64,000 bases of DNA from Rhizobium tumorigenes (lineage in GTDB: Bacteria > Pseudomonadota > Alphaproteobacteria > Rhizobiales > Rhizobiaceae): contig NZ_CP117255.1 of NCBI RefSeq assembly GCF_003240565.2, positions 1,736,001 to 1,800,000 of the forward strand, given 5' to 3'. The position numbers and the translations under genes were made by a program. The notes beneath the pieces were generated by a model, which was given only the letters and a program-made list of their open reading frames with translations, searched no databases and was not told the DNA's origin. Shown here piece by piece: positions 1-10,102 of the stretch (its first letter is position 1; each line of letters begins with the position of its first letter).

Positions 1-285
1 TACAAGCAGGAAGACGGCCTCGACGGCCAGGAAGGTGCCTTTGCCGCTTGCTCCTTCTGGTATGTCGAATGCCTCGCCCGCGCTGGTCGCCTCGACGAGG
101 CACGCATCAACTTCGAAAAGCTGCTGCTCTACGGCAACCACCTGCAGCTCTATCCTGAAGAGTTCGATGCGCGCGGCGAGTTCCTCGGCAATTTCCCGCA
201 AGCCTTCACGCATCTCGCCCTCATCAGCGCCGCCTTCTATCTGGACAGGGCGTTGGATGGCAAATTCGGCCAGTGGCGCGCATAG
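1..285 (+). CDS. Glycoside hydrolase family 15 (glucoamylase-like) protein, 3' end only
   Basis: The reading frame is open from base 1 and ends at TAG 283-285, leaving the last 94 residues; the start lies outside the window. The fragment has the look of the (alpha/alpha)6-barrel C-terminus of GH15 glucoamylase/trehalase-like enzymes: [20 protein letters not shown], then LYPEEFD and [13 protein letters not shown]. Members hydrolyse alpha-glucosidic bonds of maltodextrin, isomaltose or trehalose type; the substrate cannot be told from this end. The downstream gene on the same strand starts 175 bases later with its own signal peptide, so co-transcription is uncertain. Confidence 0.8.
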   Translation, partial: YKQEDGLDGQEGAFAACSFWYVECLARAGRLDEARINFEKLLLYGNHLQLYPEEFDARGEFLGNFPQAFTHLALISAAFYLDRALDGKFGQWRA

Positions 286-460
286 AAGCGCACACTTGTC
301 AGCGTCACTGGCTTCCCGAATAGTTTGATTTTTATTGGATAACGCGCTGGAGTGGCATTGTCCGGTTTCATTTCGGGGCGGTTGCATATCCGCGATTGAC
401 AATTTGCCGATATGTTTCAAGAGTGCGCCGCATCGGCTGACTGCTTGGGGGGTATGGGCT

Positions 461-3400
461 ATGTCACGGCGCGCGATTATCGGACTGTCGGCTCTTTTGT
501 TCGGCGCTTTCCTTTCTCTCGCGCCCGGACAGGCGGCGGACGCAAGTCGCCAGGTGGTGACCACACCCGGCGGCGATTATTTCGGCTTCGACCTGCGCAC
601 CGTCCAGAACCAGACCATCGAGCAATGCGAGGCGACCTGTATCGCCGATCGCTCCTGCCGCGCCTTCACCTACAATCCGAAGGTTAAATGGTGTTTCCTC
701 AAATCCGACTTCAACCAACTGAACGATTTTCCGGGCGCCATTGCCGGCAAGATCGTCGAAGTCACCGCCCAGCCTGACATCGGCGCCGCACCCGCTTTGC
801 CCTTCATCAGCGACAAGCTGCGCGACGATGCGGCGAAGGCAAAGGCGAACCTCGCTCTAACCGATGACCAGAAGACCCAAGGCGTCCAGAGCCTGGTGGC
901 GCTCGCCCATGTCGAGCAATCCGCAAAGAATCCGGCAGAAGCCGTAAAAGCCTTTCTTGGCGCCCTGTCCATTACGCCGGAAGATCCCGTCCTCTGGATC
1001 GAGACGGCGCGTACGGCAAACAGCATCAAGAACAATACTGAAATTGCCGGCCAGGCTGCCATCGCCGCGTTGAACGGCTATCAGCTGACCCGAACCAAGG
1101 AGAGCCGCGCCGACGCCCTCGCAGTTCTCGCCACGTCGCTGGCCAATTCGGACAACGCCCGCGCCGCTCTCAGCGCCTACAAGGCGAGCCTGGCGCTGAT
1201 CAATTCCAAGACCGTTGCCGCTGCCTATGCCGACCTTAAAAGCCGCAAGGGTTTCCGCATTCTCGCCAATACCATCGACAATGACAGCACGACCCCGCGC
1301 GCCTGCGTGCAGTTCTCTGAAAGGCTCATCAAGAGCGGCACGGATTACACGCCCTTCGTAACAGTCGATGGCGCAGCCCCGAAGGCGATGGAAGCCAAGG
1401 ACGACCAGATCTGCGTTGAGGGCCTGACGCACGGGCAGCGCTACAAGCTCTCCTTCCGCGCCGGCCTGCCCTCTTCCGTCGATGAAACTCTCGAAAAGAC
1501 CGCCGACGTCAACATCTACGTCAAGGACCGTACCGCGTCTGTGCACTTCACCGGCGACAACTTCGTGCTGCCACAGACCGTTCGCCACGGCATCCCGCTC
1601 GTCTCCGTCAACGCGACGACAGCAAATCTGAAACTTTACCGGATCGGCGACCGTGGCATCGCGCCGCTGCTCACCTCGTCGCAGTTCCTGACGCAATTGG
1701 ATGGATACAGCGCCCAGCGACTGCAGGATGAATCCGGCGAGCTGGTTTGGCAGGGCGCCATCGACATCAAGTCCGATCTCAACAAGGACGTCGTCACCAG
1801 CTTCCCCGTCGACCAGGCATTGCCGCAGCGCAAGCCCGGTATCTATGTCATGACCGCGACCGTGCAGAACGGCGGCGGCCAGGAATGGGATTCGCAGGCG
1901 ACACAATGGTTCGTCGTCTCCGATATCGGCCTCTCCACCTATGCCGGCACCGATGGCCTCAGCGTCTTCACCCGCTCGCTTGCCACTGCCAAGCCGCTGG
2001 CCGGCATCGAGTTGCAGCTGCTTGCCAAGAACAATGAAATCCTCGGCACGGCCAAGACCGATGAAAACGGCCATGCCACCTTTACCGCAGGCCTGATGCG
2101 CGGGACGGCGGCCATGACGCCTGCCGTCATCACCGCCAAGGACGGCGACAAGGACTATGTCTTCCTCGACATGACGCGCGCCGGCTTCGACCTGTCGGAT
2201 CGCGGCGTCACGGGCCGCAAGACGCCCGGCGCCATCGACGTGCTCGCCTGGACGGAACGCGGCATCTACCGCGCCGGCGAGACGGTGCACGCCTCGGTGC
2301 TCGCCCGCGACAGCGCCTCGGTGGCGATCGAGAACCTGCCGCTGACCTTTATCTTCAACCGGCCGGATGGCGTCGAGGATCGCCGCGTCGTCAGCAATGG
2401 CGGCCTGCTCGGCGGCTACACGATCGACTTGCCCTTGCAGACAAATGCCATGCGCGGCACCTGGACGATGCAGGTGTTCACCGACCCGAAGGGCACGGCG
2501 ATTGGCGAAAAGCAGTTTCTGGTTGATGATTTCGTACCGGACCGGATAGAGTTCGATCTGAAGAGCGAGGCAAAGACCATCGACCTCGATGCGCCCGCCG
2601 CAGTGACGGTTGACGGTCGCTATCTCTACGGCGCGCCTGCCGCCGGCCTTACCATCGAAGGCGACGTCGCGCTGAAGACGACGCGTGAAAGCGCCGATTT
2701 CCCGGGCTATCTGTTCGGGCTTGCCGACGAGCAGGCGAGCGAGGACACCAAGGTGCCTCTCGAAGGGCTGGAGCCCGTCGACGACCAGGGCCACGAGACC
2801 TTCGATGTCTCGCTCGCCACGCTGCCTTCCACCACACAGTTGTTGAATGCCAATATCACGCTGCGCATGCAGGAAGCCGGCGGTCGTGCCGTCGAGCGGT
2901 CGCTGACGCTGCCGGTCAAGGCGCAGGGTCCGATGATCGGCATCAAGCCGGAATTCGACGGCAATCTCGGCGAGAATGCCATCGGCAAGTTCCACATCGT
3001 CTCCATCGACCGGGATGCCAAAAAACAGGCAATGTCCGGTTTGAACTGGAAACTGCTGAGTATCGAGCAGAACTACCAGTGGTACCGCGACGGCTCCGGA
3101 TGGAAGTACGAGCCGGTGAATTCGACCAAGCTGGTCGCCAACGGCACGATTGATGCGACAGCCGAAAACGGCGCCGAAATCGCAGTTCCCGTGACTTTCG
3201 GGCGCTATCGTCTAGAGATCGAAACCGCTGCCGTCGATGGCCCGGCCTCTAGCGTCGAGTTCGACGCCGGCTGGTACGTCGCGGCATCCTCGACCGAGAC
3301 GCCGGACGCCCTCGAAGTCGGCCTCGACAAGGAAAGCTATGCTGTCGGCGACACCGCCAAGCTGAAGATTTCCCCACGCTTCGCCGGCGAGGTGCTCGTC

Positions 3401-5923
3401 ACCATCGGCACCGAAAACCTTGTCTCGACCCAGACGGCGAGCGTTGCGGCCGGCGGCGGCGAGATCGACATTCCGGTGACCGAGGCTTTTGGCGCCGGCG
3501 CCTATGTCACCACCACCCTCTTCCGTCCGGGCGATGCCCAGGACAGCCACATGCCGATGCGCGCCATCGGCGTGAAATGGCTGAAGGTCGATCCCGCCCA
3601 ACGGAAACTGTCCGTCAAGCTGACGCCGCCGCAAAAGACCCTGCCTCGCCAGCCTCTGGTCATCCCGGTGGAAGTCGCCGGCGCCGGTATTGGCGAGGAA
3701 GCCTATGTGACCGTGGCAGCCGTCGATGTCGGTATCCTCAACCTGACGCGCTACGAGGTTCCCGATCCCGATGGCTGGTACTTCGGCCAGCGTCGGCTCG
3801 GACTTGAAATCCGCGACCTCTACGGCCGGCTGATCGACGGCTCGCTCGGCGCCATGGGCACCATTCGCACCGGTGGCGATGGCGCGGCGGTGGCACTACA
3901 GGGCAGTCCCCCGACCGAAAAGCTGGTCGCCTTCTTCTCCGGCCCGGTCAAGCTCGATGCGTCCGGCAAAGCCAACATCGCATTCGACATTCCGCAGTTC
4001 AACGGCACCGCCCGTATCATGGCTGTTGCCTGGTCGAAGCACGGCGTCGGTCATGCCAGCACCGACGTCGTCATCCGCGACCCCGTCGTCGTCACCGCCA
4101 GCCTGCCGAAATTCCTCGCCCCTGGCGACGCCAGCCGCCTGCGGCTCGACATTGCCAACACCGATGGACCGGAAGGCAATTACCAGGTGCAGGTCACCAG
4201 CAACCCGGCCGTCAGCGTCGCCATGAAGGACGCCTCTCAGACCGTAAAACTGGCCGCTGGTGGCAAGGTCGCCCTCACCCTGCCACTGACCGGCGCACAG
4301 CCGGGTGCCGGTGTCGTCTCTATCAAGTTGTCGGGCCCGAACGGCCTGTCGCTGGAGCAATCGCTCGACATTCCCGTCCGCCCATCGTCCCTCCCGGTCA
4401 CCGAAGCCCGACCGTTGACGATTGCGGCAGGCGCGAGCCTGACAGTCAACGGCGAGCTTCTGGCCGACAGCCTGCTGCAGGGCGCCTCTGTCAGCCTGAA
4501 CGTCGCCCGCGCCCAGGGCTTCGATATCCCGGCGCTGCTGATGAGCCTCGACCGGTATCCCTATGGCTGCACCGAGCAGCTGACCAGCCTTGCCATGCCG
4601 CTGCTCTATTTCAGCGAATTGGCCAAGAAATCAGGAATGCCAGACGATCCCGATGTTCGCAAGCGTGTGCAGGATGCCATCTACAAGGTGCTCGCCAACC
4701 AGTCGTCCACCGGCAGCTTCGGCCTTTGGGCTCCCGGCTCCGGCGATCTCTGGCTCGATGCCTACGTCACCGATTTCCTGACCCGCGCCCGCGAGCAGAA
4801 ATTCGACGTGCCTGATGCCGCCATGGTGCAGGCGCTCGACAACCTGCAGAACGCGGTCGGCGTCGACGCCAACATCAAGGACAACGGCAACGAGATCTCC
4901 TATGCGGTCTACGTCCTCGCCCGCAATCGGAAGGCAGCGATCAGCGACCTGCGTTATTATGCCGACACGATGCTGTCGAGCTTCCCGACGCCTCTCGCCA
5001 AGGCGCATATCGCCTCGGCGCTCGCCCTCTACGGCGATGCGCAGCGCTCGCGCAACGTTTTCCTCGATGCCATGCAGACGGCAGAAAAGGATGCCGTGAC
5101 CAGGGTCAGCTTCGTGCGCTCCGACTACGGTTCTTCACTGCGTGACGGTGCCGCCGTTCTGGCACTGGCGACGGAAGCCCGCCCGGTGCCGCCTATCGTC
5201 CCCGGCCTGACCAAGCTCGTCGCCACCGAATGGCAGAAGAAGGGCAACACCAGCACCCAGGAACAGACCTGGATGCTGCTCGCAGCCCGTGCCCTGCAGA
5301 CCGGCGACGAAGACTTGAAGCTCAACATCGACGGCACCGTGCATACCGGCGCCTACAACGCACGGCTGACCGGGGACGAACTGCTTGCCCACCCGATCAC
5401 CGTCACCAACCAGACGGCCCAGCCGATCTCCGCCACCGTCACCACGATAGCCGCGCCGAAACAGCCGCTGACCGCCAGCAGCAACGGTTTCACCATCGAG
5501 CGCAGCTTCTACACCTTCGGCGGTGAGCAGGCGAATATCAGCGAGGTGAAGCAGAACGAGCGCTACGTCGTGGTGCTGAAAGTCAACGAAACCAACAGCT
5601 GGCCCTCGAAGATGATGATCACCGATCTGCTGCCGGCCGGCTTCGAGATCGACAATCCGGGACTGGTCAACAGCGCCCAGCTGTCGAACTTCGATTTCCT
5701 GCAGGAGGTCAATCCGGCCCATGTCGAATTCCGCAGCGATCGCTTCGCTGCCGCCGTCGACCGTGCTGCTGACGAGAGCGGCGAGATCACCCTCGCCTAT
5801 GTCGTACGCGCTGTGACGCCGGGCACCTACGATATGCCGGGCGCCAATGTCGAGGACATGTACCGGCCGCAGTTCTTCGCCCGCACGGCGACGGGCCGCA
5901 TGGAGGTCGAGGCAGCAAAATAA
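461..5923 (+). CDS. Alpha-2-macroglobulin family protein with N-terminal PAN domain (YfhM-like)
   Basis: About 1820 residues. I take ATG 461 as the start because a signal peptide follows at once (SRR, then a hydrophobic stretch ending near AQA-type cleavage at residue 25) and a G-rich stretch lies upstream; an in-frame TTG at 335 would bury that signal. A PAN/apple-like module follows, with Cys56, 60, 66 and 78. Then come macroglobulin domains and, near residue 1370, the bait thioester motif GCTEQ (Cys and Gln retained, Thr in the middle). Family members trap proteases in the periplasm. Unlike E. coli YfhM, no lipobox is visible, so it is probably soluble or anchored another way. The stop overlaps the start of pbpC by one base (TAATG), the classical yfhM-pbpC pairing. 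Confidence 0.93.
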   Translation: MSRRAIIGLSALLFGAFLSLAPGQAADASRQVVTTPGGDYFGFDLRTVQNQTIEQCEATCIADRSCRAFTYNPKVKWCFLKSDFNQLNDFPGAIAGKIVEVTAQPDIGAAPALPFISDKLRDDAAKAKANLALTDDQKTQGVQSLVALAHVEQSAKNPAEAVKAFLGALSITPEDPVLWIETARTANSIKNNTEIAGQAAIAALNGYQLTRTKESRADALAVLATSLANSDNARAALSAYKASLALINSKTVAAAYADLKSRKGFRILANTIDNDSTTPRACVQFSERLIKSGTDYTPFVTVDGAAPKAMEAKDDQICVEGLTHGQRYKLSFRAGLPSSVDETLEKTADVNIYVKDRTASVHFTGDNFVLPQTVRHGIPLVSVNATTANLKLYRIGDRGIAPLLTSSQFLTQLDGYSAQRLQDESGELVWQGAIDIKSDLNKDVVTSFPVDQALPQRKPGIYVMTATVQNGGGQEWDSQATQWFVVSDIGLSTYAGTDGLSVFTRSLATAKPLAGIELQLLAKNNEILGTAKTDENGHATFTAGLMRGTAAMTPAVITAKDGDKDYVFLDMTRAGFDLSDRGVTGRKTPGAIDVLAWTERGIYRAGETVHASVLARDSASVAIENLPLTFIFNRPDGVEDRRVVSNGGLLGGYTIDLPLQTNAMRGTWTMQVFTDPKGTAIGEKQFLVDDFVPDRIEFDLKSEAKTIDLDAPAAVTVDGRYLYGAPAAGLTIEGDVALKTTRESADFPGYLFGLADEQASEDTKVPLEGLEPVDDQGHETFDVSLATLPSTTQLLNANITLRMQEAGGRAVERSLTLPVKAQGPMIGIKPEFDGNLGENAIGKFHIVSIDRDAKKQAMSGLNWKLLSIEQNYQWYRDGSGWKYEPVNSTKLVANGTIDATAENGAEIAVPVTFGRYRLEIETAAVDGPASSVEFDAGWYVAASSTETPDALEVGLDKESYAVGDTAKLKISPRFAGEVLVTIGTENLVSTQTASVAAGGGEIDIPVTEAFGAGAYVTTTLFRPGDAQDSHMPMRAIGVKWLKVDPAQRKLSVKLTPPQKTLPRQPLVIPVEVAGAGIGEEAYVTVAAVDVGILNLTRYEVPDPDGWYFGQRRLGLEIRDLYGRLIDGSLGAMGTIRTGGDGAAVALQGSPPTEKLVAFFSGPVKLDASGKANIAFDIPQFNGTARIMAVAWSKHGVGHASTDVVIRDPVVVTASLPKFLAPGDASRLRLDIANTDGPEGNYQVQVTSNPAVSVAMKDASQTVKLAAGGKVALTLPLTGAQPGAGVVSIKLSGPNGLSLEQSLDIPVRPSSLPVTEARPLTIAAGASLTVNGELLADSLLQGASVSLNVARAQGFDIPALLMSLDRYPYGCTEQLTSLAMPLLYFSELAKKSGMPDDPDVRKRVQDAIYKVLANQSSTGSFGLWAPGSGDLWLDAYVTDFLTRAREQKFDVPDAAMVQALDNLQNAVGVDANIKDNGNEISYAVYVLARNRKAAISDLRYYADTMLSSFPTPLAKAHIASALALYGDAQRSRNVFLDAMQTAEKDAVTRVSFVRSDYGSSLRDGAAVLALATEARPVPPIVPGLTKLVATEWQKKGNTSTQEQTWMLLAARALQTGDEDLKLNIDGTVHTGAYNARLTGDELLAHPITVTNQTAQPISATVTTIAAPKQPLTASSNGFTIERSFYTFGGEQANISEVKQNERYVVVLKVNETNSWPSKMMITDLLPAGFEIDNPGLVNSAQLSNFDFLQEVNPAHVEFRSDRFAAAVDRAADESGEITLAYVVRAVTPGTYDMPGANVEDMYRPQFFARTATGRMEVEAAK

Positions 5924-8007
5924 TGCGGTTCTGGCGCAACCTCGGCATCGGCACATCGGCAGCGCTGCTTCTGGCGGTAGCGGCTGGAATTGGCCTCGAG
6001 GCGGCCGACAAGGCCTATCCGCCGCCGCTCGAAAAGGCCATGGTGACATCGGCCGAGGTGCTGGACAGCGATGGCCAGTTGCTACGGGCTTTCGCCACGC
6101 CGCAGGGACGCTGGCGCCTGAAGACGACAGCTGCCGACGTCGATCCGCAGTTCGTCCGCATGCTTGTCGCCTATGAGGACCGGCGTTTCTACGAGCATCA
6201 CGGCGTCGACATCGTGGCCATGGGGCGGGCGGCCCTTCAGTTCGTAACCCACGGGCGCATCGTCTCCGGCGCCTCGACACTCTCGATGCAGGTGGCAAGA
6301 CTTATCGAGCCGCGCCCCGAGCGGACCTTCGGGGCAAAACTGCTGCAGCTCGCCCGCGCCATCCAGATTGAGCGCCGGCTGAGCAAGACCGAGATCCTCG
6401 ACCTATATCTCACCCACGCCCCCTATGGTGGCAACCTCGAAGGCATCCGCGCCGCAAGCCTTGCCTATTTCGGCAAGGAACCCCGGCGATTGACGGTGGC
6501 GCAGTCGGCCTTGCTGGTGGCGCTGCCGCAACTGCCGGAAAAGCGCCGGCCCGACCGCCATCTGCAGGCGGCAGAGGCTGCACGAAAACGGGTGCTGACC
6601 CGCATGGCCGTGGCCGAGATCGTCGGCGACAGCGAGGCCGGCCGCGCCGAGTTCAGCCCCATCCCCGCCCGCCGGCTGCAACTTCCGGCCTATGCCGCGC
6701 ATCTCGCCGAGGCGGCCCTCAAAAAAGAACCGTCGGTCGGCCAGCACCACACGACCCTCAAGCGCAGCATCCAGCAAGGGCTGGAAGCCGTCGCCCGCGA
6801 ATCTGCAGCCAGGCTCGATCCAAAAGTATCGCTGGCCATGGTCATGGCCGACAGCCGCACCGGCGAAATCGTCGGCGAGGTTGGTTCCGCCAACTATTTC
6901 GACGCCAGCCGCTCCGGCTGGATCGACATGACACGGATCAACCGATCGCCCGGCTCGACGCTGAAACCATTCATCTATGGGCTCGCCTTCGAGGAAGGCC
7001 TGCTCTCGCAGGAAACGATCATAGAGGACCGGCCCGCCGATTTCTTCGGCTACCGGCCAAAGAACTTCGACACCACCTACCAGGGTGACGTCACGGTTCG
7101 CCAGGCCTTGCAACTCTCCCTCAACGTCCCGGCCGTCCGTGTGCTCGATGCCGTCGGGCCATCCCGGCTGCTGGTCCGCTTCCGCCGCGCCAATGTGCGA
7201 CCGGTACTACCGGCCAACGAAACGCCGGGGCTCGCCATCGGCCTCGGCGGGCTCGGCATCACGCTGAAGGACCTCGTGCAGCTCTACGCCGGCCTTGCAA
7301 ACCGCAGCAACCCGGTGAAACTCGGCGACGGCATCGTCGACAAGCCCGAAGTCGTGGACAGTCAGCCGCTGCTGGAGCCCGTCGCCGCGTGGAACGTCGC
7401 CGATGTGCTATCCGGCATCATCGCACCCGCCGGCAGCGCCCAGCACGGCATCGCCTACAAGACCGGCACCAGCTACGGCTACCGCGATGCATGGTCGGTC
7501 GGCTATGACGGCCACTATGTGCTTGGCGTCTGGGTCGGCCGTCCCGACAATGGCGCAGTCCCCGGCCTCACCGGCTACGCCTCCGCGGCGCCCATCCTGT
7601 TTCAGGCTTTTGCAAAATCCGGGGTCGGCATCACGCCGCTGCCGCCAGCGCCGATCGGCGCGGTGCGCATCGCCCAGGCGCAGCTGCCGATCAGCCAGCG
7701 CCGCTTCTCGATGGATGCCAGCGGCCTGATGGCCGCCACGACCCGCGAGCCCGCCCCACAGATCGTCTACCCGCCGGAAGGCGCCCATGTCGAACTCGGC
7801 GAGACTGGCGACGGCCGGCTGATGCCGCTGGTGCTCAAGCTGCAAGGCGGCCGCGCACCCTTCCGCTGGCTCGCCAACGGCAAACCCCTCGCCACCATCG
7901 CCCGTAACCGCACCAGCCAATGGACCCCGGACGGCGACGGCTATTCCACACTCACAGTCATCGACGCCGCCGGCCGCGCCGCAACCGTGGGTGTGTTTCT
8001 TCAGTAA
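5923..8007 (+). CDS. pbpC: Penicillin-binding protein 1C (bifunctional transglycosylase/transpeptidase)
   Basis: 694 residues, starting at the ATG that overlaps the upstream stop. A short N-terminal membrane anchor (about residues 7-27) is followed by a GT51 lysozyme-like transglycosylase domain (EDRRFYEHHGVD, GASTLSMQVARL, THAPYGGN). The transpeptidase domain has active-site Ser345 in STLK, SLN as the SxN motif and KTGTSYG as the KTG motif. The last 90 or so residues match the BiPBP_C domain typical of PbpC. The enzyme polymerises and cross-links peptidoglycan in the periplasm. Its partner upstream is the alpha-2-macroglobulin, which is thought to trap proteases when the wall is breached and PbpC repairs it (established for the E. 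coli pair, inferred here). Confidence 0.95.
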   Translation: MRFWRNLGIGTSAALLLAVAAGIGLEAADKAYPPPLEKAMVTSAEVLDSDGQLLRAFATPQGRWRLKTTAADVDPQFVRMLVAYEDRRFYEHHGVDIVAMGRAALQFVTHGRIVSGASTLSMQVARLIEPRPERTFGAKLLQLARAIQIERRLSKTEILDLYLTHAPYGGNLEGIRAASLAYFGKEPRRLTVAQSALLVALPQLPEKRRPDRHLQAAEAARKRVLTRMAVAEIVGDSEAGRAEFSPIPARRLQLPAYAAHLAEAALKKEPSVGQHHTTLKRSIQQGLEAVARESAARLDPKVSLAMVMADSRTGEIVGEVGSANYFDASRSGWIDMTRINRSPGSTLKPFIYGLAFEEGLLSQETIIEDRPADFFGYRPKNFDTTYQGDVTVRQALQLSLNVPAVRVLDAVGPSRLLVRFRRANVRPVLPANETPGLAIGLGGLGITLKDLVQLYAGLANRSNPVKLGDGIVDKPEVVDSQPLLEPVAAWNVADVLSGIIAPAGSAQHGIAYKTGTSYGYRDAWSVGYDGHYVLGVWVGRPDNGAVPGLTGYASAAPILFQAFAKSGVGITPLPPAPIGAVRIAQAQLPISQRRFSMDASGLMAATTREPAPQIVYPPEGAHVELGETGDGRLMPLVLKLQGGRAPFRWLANGKPLATIARNRTSQWTPDGDGYSTLTVIDAAGRAATVGVFLQ

Positions 8008-8084
8008 CTGTCGAGGATCGACCACATCCATCATGCAGGCGTTGGTTCATTCCGAAGCAAGAGGAAGAGCCGCCGGCATTGCCT

Positions 8085-8232
8085 GCCTCTCTCCTCGCTG
8101 TGCTCGTCACAGGAATCCAGCCGCGGCCCGTCCCGCCGCGAGAGGGCTTTTTGCCGTAAAAGTCATTCGCGCTCAAAGACGTAAGCTCACTGGATTCTTG
8201 TGACGAGCAGCGGAATGAGGGACGAGAGAGGC
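8085..8232. repeat. RIME-like intergenic palindromic repeat
   Basis: Two long imperfect arms face each other: 8085-8120 and 8190-8232. The shared core reads GCTCGTCACAGGAATCCAG on the left arm; the right arm read in reverse has GCTCGTCACAAGAATCCAG. Outside the core, both arms carry CCTCTCTC. The centre holds GAGAGGGCTTTTTGCCG. This resembles the Rhizobium intergenic mosaic element family, in which GTCACAGGAATCCAG is a recurring word. It sits between convergent pbpC and cobQ and could fold into a long hairpin in either transcript. Confidence 0.7.
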
Positions 8233-8285
8233 GCTTAGCCGATATTGCACGACTGCGGAATGGAAGAAATATCGCCCCCACCCCC

Positions 8286-9740
8286 CTATCCCAGCAGCCG
8301 TCCCAGCCAGTCCTTGTCGAGCACCGCCTCGAGTTCGCCGGCGACATCGTCCAGGGCCTTGTCGACGCTCTCGCGGTAGTTGCTACGGTCTCCGGAGAGG
8401 CCGAAGCTTTGGAGGAGGCGAGCGCGGTAAGTGTCGCTTTCGAACAGCCCGTGCAGATAGGTCCCCATGATACGGCCATCGCCGGAGATTGCTCCATCCG
8501 GACGGCCATCGATGACGACTGGAGGGCGGGCGCAGTCGTTGCCGGTCGTCTCGCCCAGGTGGATCTCGTAGCCGCTGAGCTGTGCGTCATACTCTGTCGA
8601 CCGCGCAGAGCTGTTGCGAACCGTCTTTTCCGGCGCCATCGACGTCTCGACGTCGAGCAGGCCGAGACCCGGCGTTTCCAGCACGTCGCCCTCGATACCG
8701 AGCGGATCGCGGATAGTCGTTCCGAGCATCTGGTAGCCACCGCAGACCCCGATCACCCGTCCGCCACGCCGCACATGCGCCGCAAGGTCGCGGTCCCAGC
8801 CCTGGCTACGAAAATGCTCGAGATCTGATATCGTCGACTTTGAGCCCGGCAGTATCACCAGTGCCGCGTCCGTCGGCAGCGGATCGCCCGGGCGTACGAA
8901 GACCAGGTCGACATCCGGCTCAGCCCTGAGCGGGTCGAGATCGTCAAAATTGGCGATGCGCGGCAACACCGGTACCGCGATCTTGAGCGCCCCCGCACCA
9001 CTACGCGCAAGCCGCTCCAACACCACGGAATCCTCCGCCGGCAGCCTTCCCGCCGACTTCAGCCACGGCACGACGCCGAAGCAGGGCCAGCCGGTAAAGC
9101 TGTGAATTGCCGCCAGCCCGTCGTCGAACAGCGACACGTCTCCCCGGAACTTGTTGATGATGTAGCCTGCGATCATACCCCGGTCCTCTTCGGACAGAAT
9201 TGCATGCGTCCCGACAAGCGAGGCGATGACGCCGCCCCTGTCGATGTCGCCGACGAGAACCACGGGAACGCCGGCCTTGGTCGCAAAGCCCATGTTGGCG
9301 ATGTCGCCGGGCCTCAGGTTGATTTCGGCCGGCGACCCCGCACCCTCGACGATGACGAGGTCGGCGCCATCGCCGACGATGGCAAAGCTTTCGAGCACCG
9401 ACGCCAGCAATCTCGGCTTCAGCGCCTGGTAGTCCCGCCCCTTGGCCTGCCCCCAGACCTTGCCCTGGACGATGATCTGGCTGCCCACCTCCGATTGCGG
9501 CTTCAGCAGCACCGGGTTCATGTGGACGGAGGATGGGACGCGCGCGGCCAGCGACTGCAGCCACTGGGCTCGGCCGATCTCCCCACCGTCGTCGGCAACG
9601 GCGGCGTTGTTCGACATGTTCTGGGGCTTGAAGGGACGGACCCGCAGTCCCCTGTTTGCGGCAAGGCGGCAGAGGCCCGCTACCAATACCGTTTTTCCGA
9701 CATCGGAGCCGGTTCCCTGCAGCATGATCGCCCTGGTCAT
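8286..9740 (-). CDS. cobQ: Cobyric acid synthase
   Basis: 484 residues from ATG 9740. The N-terminus is the ATP-binding dethiobiotin-synthetase-like fold ([10 protein letters not shown]-loop, then FKPQNMSNN, typical of CobQ). The C-terminal half is a class I glutamine amidotransferase with nucleophile Cys in [10 protein letters not shown] and a late His in TYLHGLFE. CobQ amidates four carboxyl groups of adenosylcobyrinic acid a,c-diamide in the cytoplasm during B12 synthesis. A start further upstream (TTG near 9776) would add a non-family tail. The gene stands alone here, without other cob genes and without a recognisable cobalamin riboswitch in the 200 bases upstream. It converges with pbpC. 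Confidence 0.96.
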   Translation of the reverse strand: MTRAIMLQGTGSDVGKTVLVAGLCRLAANRGLRVRPFKPQNMSNNAAVADDGGEIGRAQWLQSLAARVPSSVHMNPVLLKPQSEVGSQIIVQGKVWGQAKGRDYQALKPRLLASVLESFAIVGDGADLVIVEGAGSPAEINLRPGDIANMGFATKAGVPVVLVGDIDRGGVIASLVGTHAILSEEDRGMIAGYIINKFRGDVSLFDDGLAAIHSFTGWPCFGVVPWLKSAGRLPAEDSVVLERLARSGAGALKIAVPVLPRIANFDDLDPLRAEPDVDLVFVRPGDPLPTDAALVILPGSKSTISDLEHFRSQGWDRDLAAHVRRGGRVIGVCGGYQMLGTTIRDPLGIEGDVLETPGLGLLDVETSMAPEKTVRNSSARSTEYDAQLSGYEIHLGETTGNDCARPPVVIDGRPDGAISGDGRIMGTYLHGLFESDTYRARLLQSFGLSGDRSNYRESVDKALDDVAGELEAVLDKDWLGRLLG

Positions 9741-9958
9741 AGTCTGAAATTCCCGGTATCGGCTCTTTCTGAGCACCTGCTTTACAGCCGTTCTGTCGAA
9801 ATTGTCGAGCGATGTGACCGAGCTTCGACGGCTACCTGGATGACTGCTCTATTTGCGACAAACGATGACGAATTCGCTCGTTGTTTCGTGTCGGCAACAG
9901 CATTATCTGCACGCCACATCACGCACAAGGCCGGGCGTCCGGCGCAGAGGATACCGGA

Positions 9959-10102
9959 ATGCTCTTCGTCTTCAACAACAAGAATTCGATCCAGATCGCC
10001 TGGGGCTCGAAGGTCCCGTCGCAGAAGGCCGAAAGCCGCGCACAGGAACTGGATATCCGCAGCGGAACGGTTGGCGTCGTGCGCACAGGCTCCGCTGGCT
10101 AA
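9959..10102 (+). CDS. Possible small protein of 47 residues, unknown
   Basis: ATG 9959 is preceded by GAGG at 9947-9950, eight bases upstream. The product (MLFVFNNKNSIQIAWGSK...) is short, basic and has no membrane segment, cysteine cluster or known motif. It runs divergently from cobQ. Codon use is compatible with coding but the length is too short to decide. It may be a spurious frame in the cobQ upstream region. I assign no function. Confidence 0.3.
   Translation: MLFVFNNKNSIQIAWGSKVPSQKAESRAQELDIRSGTVGVVRTGSAG

Noticed and set aside
857..2995. A 712-codon open frame on the minus strand inside the alpha-2-macroglobulin gene
   Set aside because: It is a shadow of a high-GC gene: composition is Gly/Arg-rich without domain sense, no ribosome site, and the opposite strand gives a coherent protein family.
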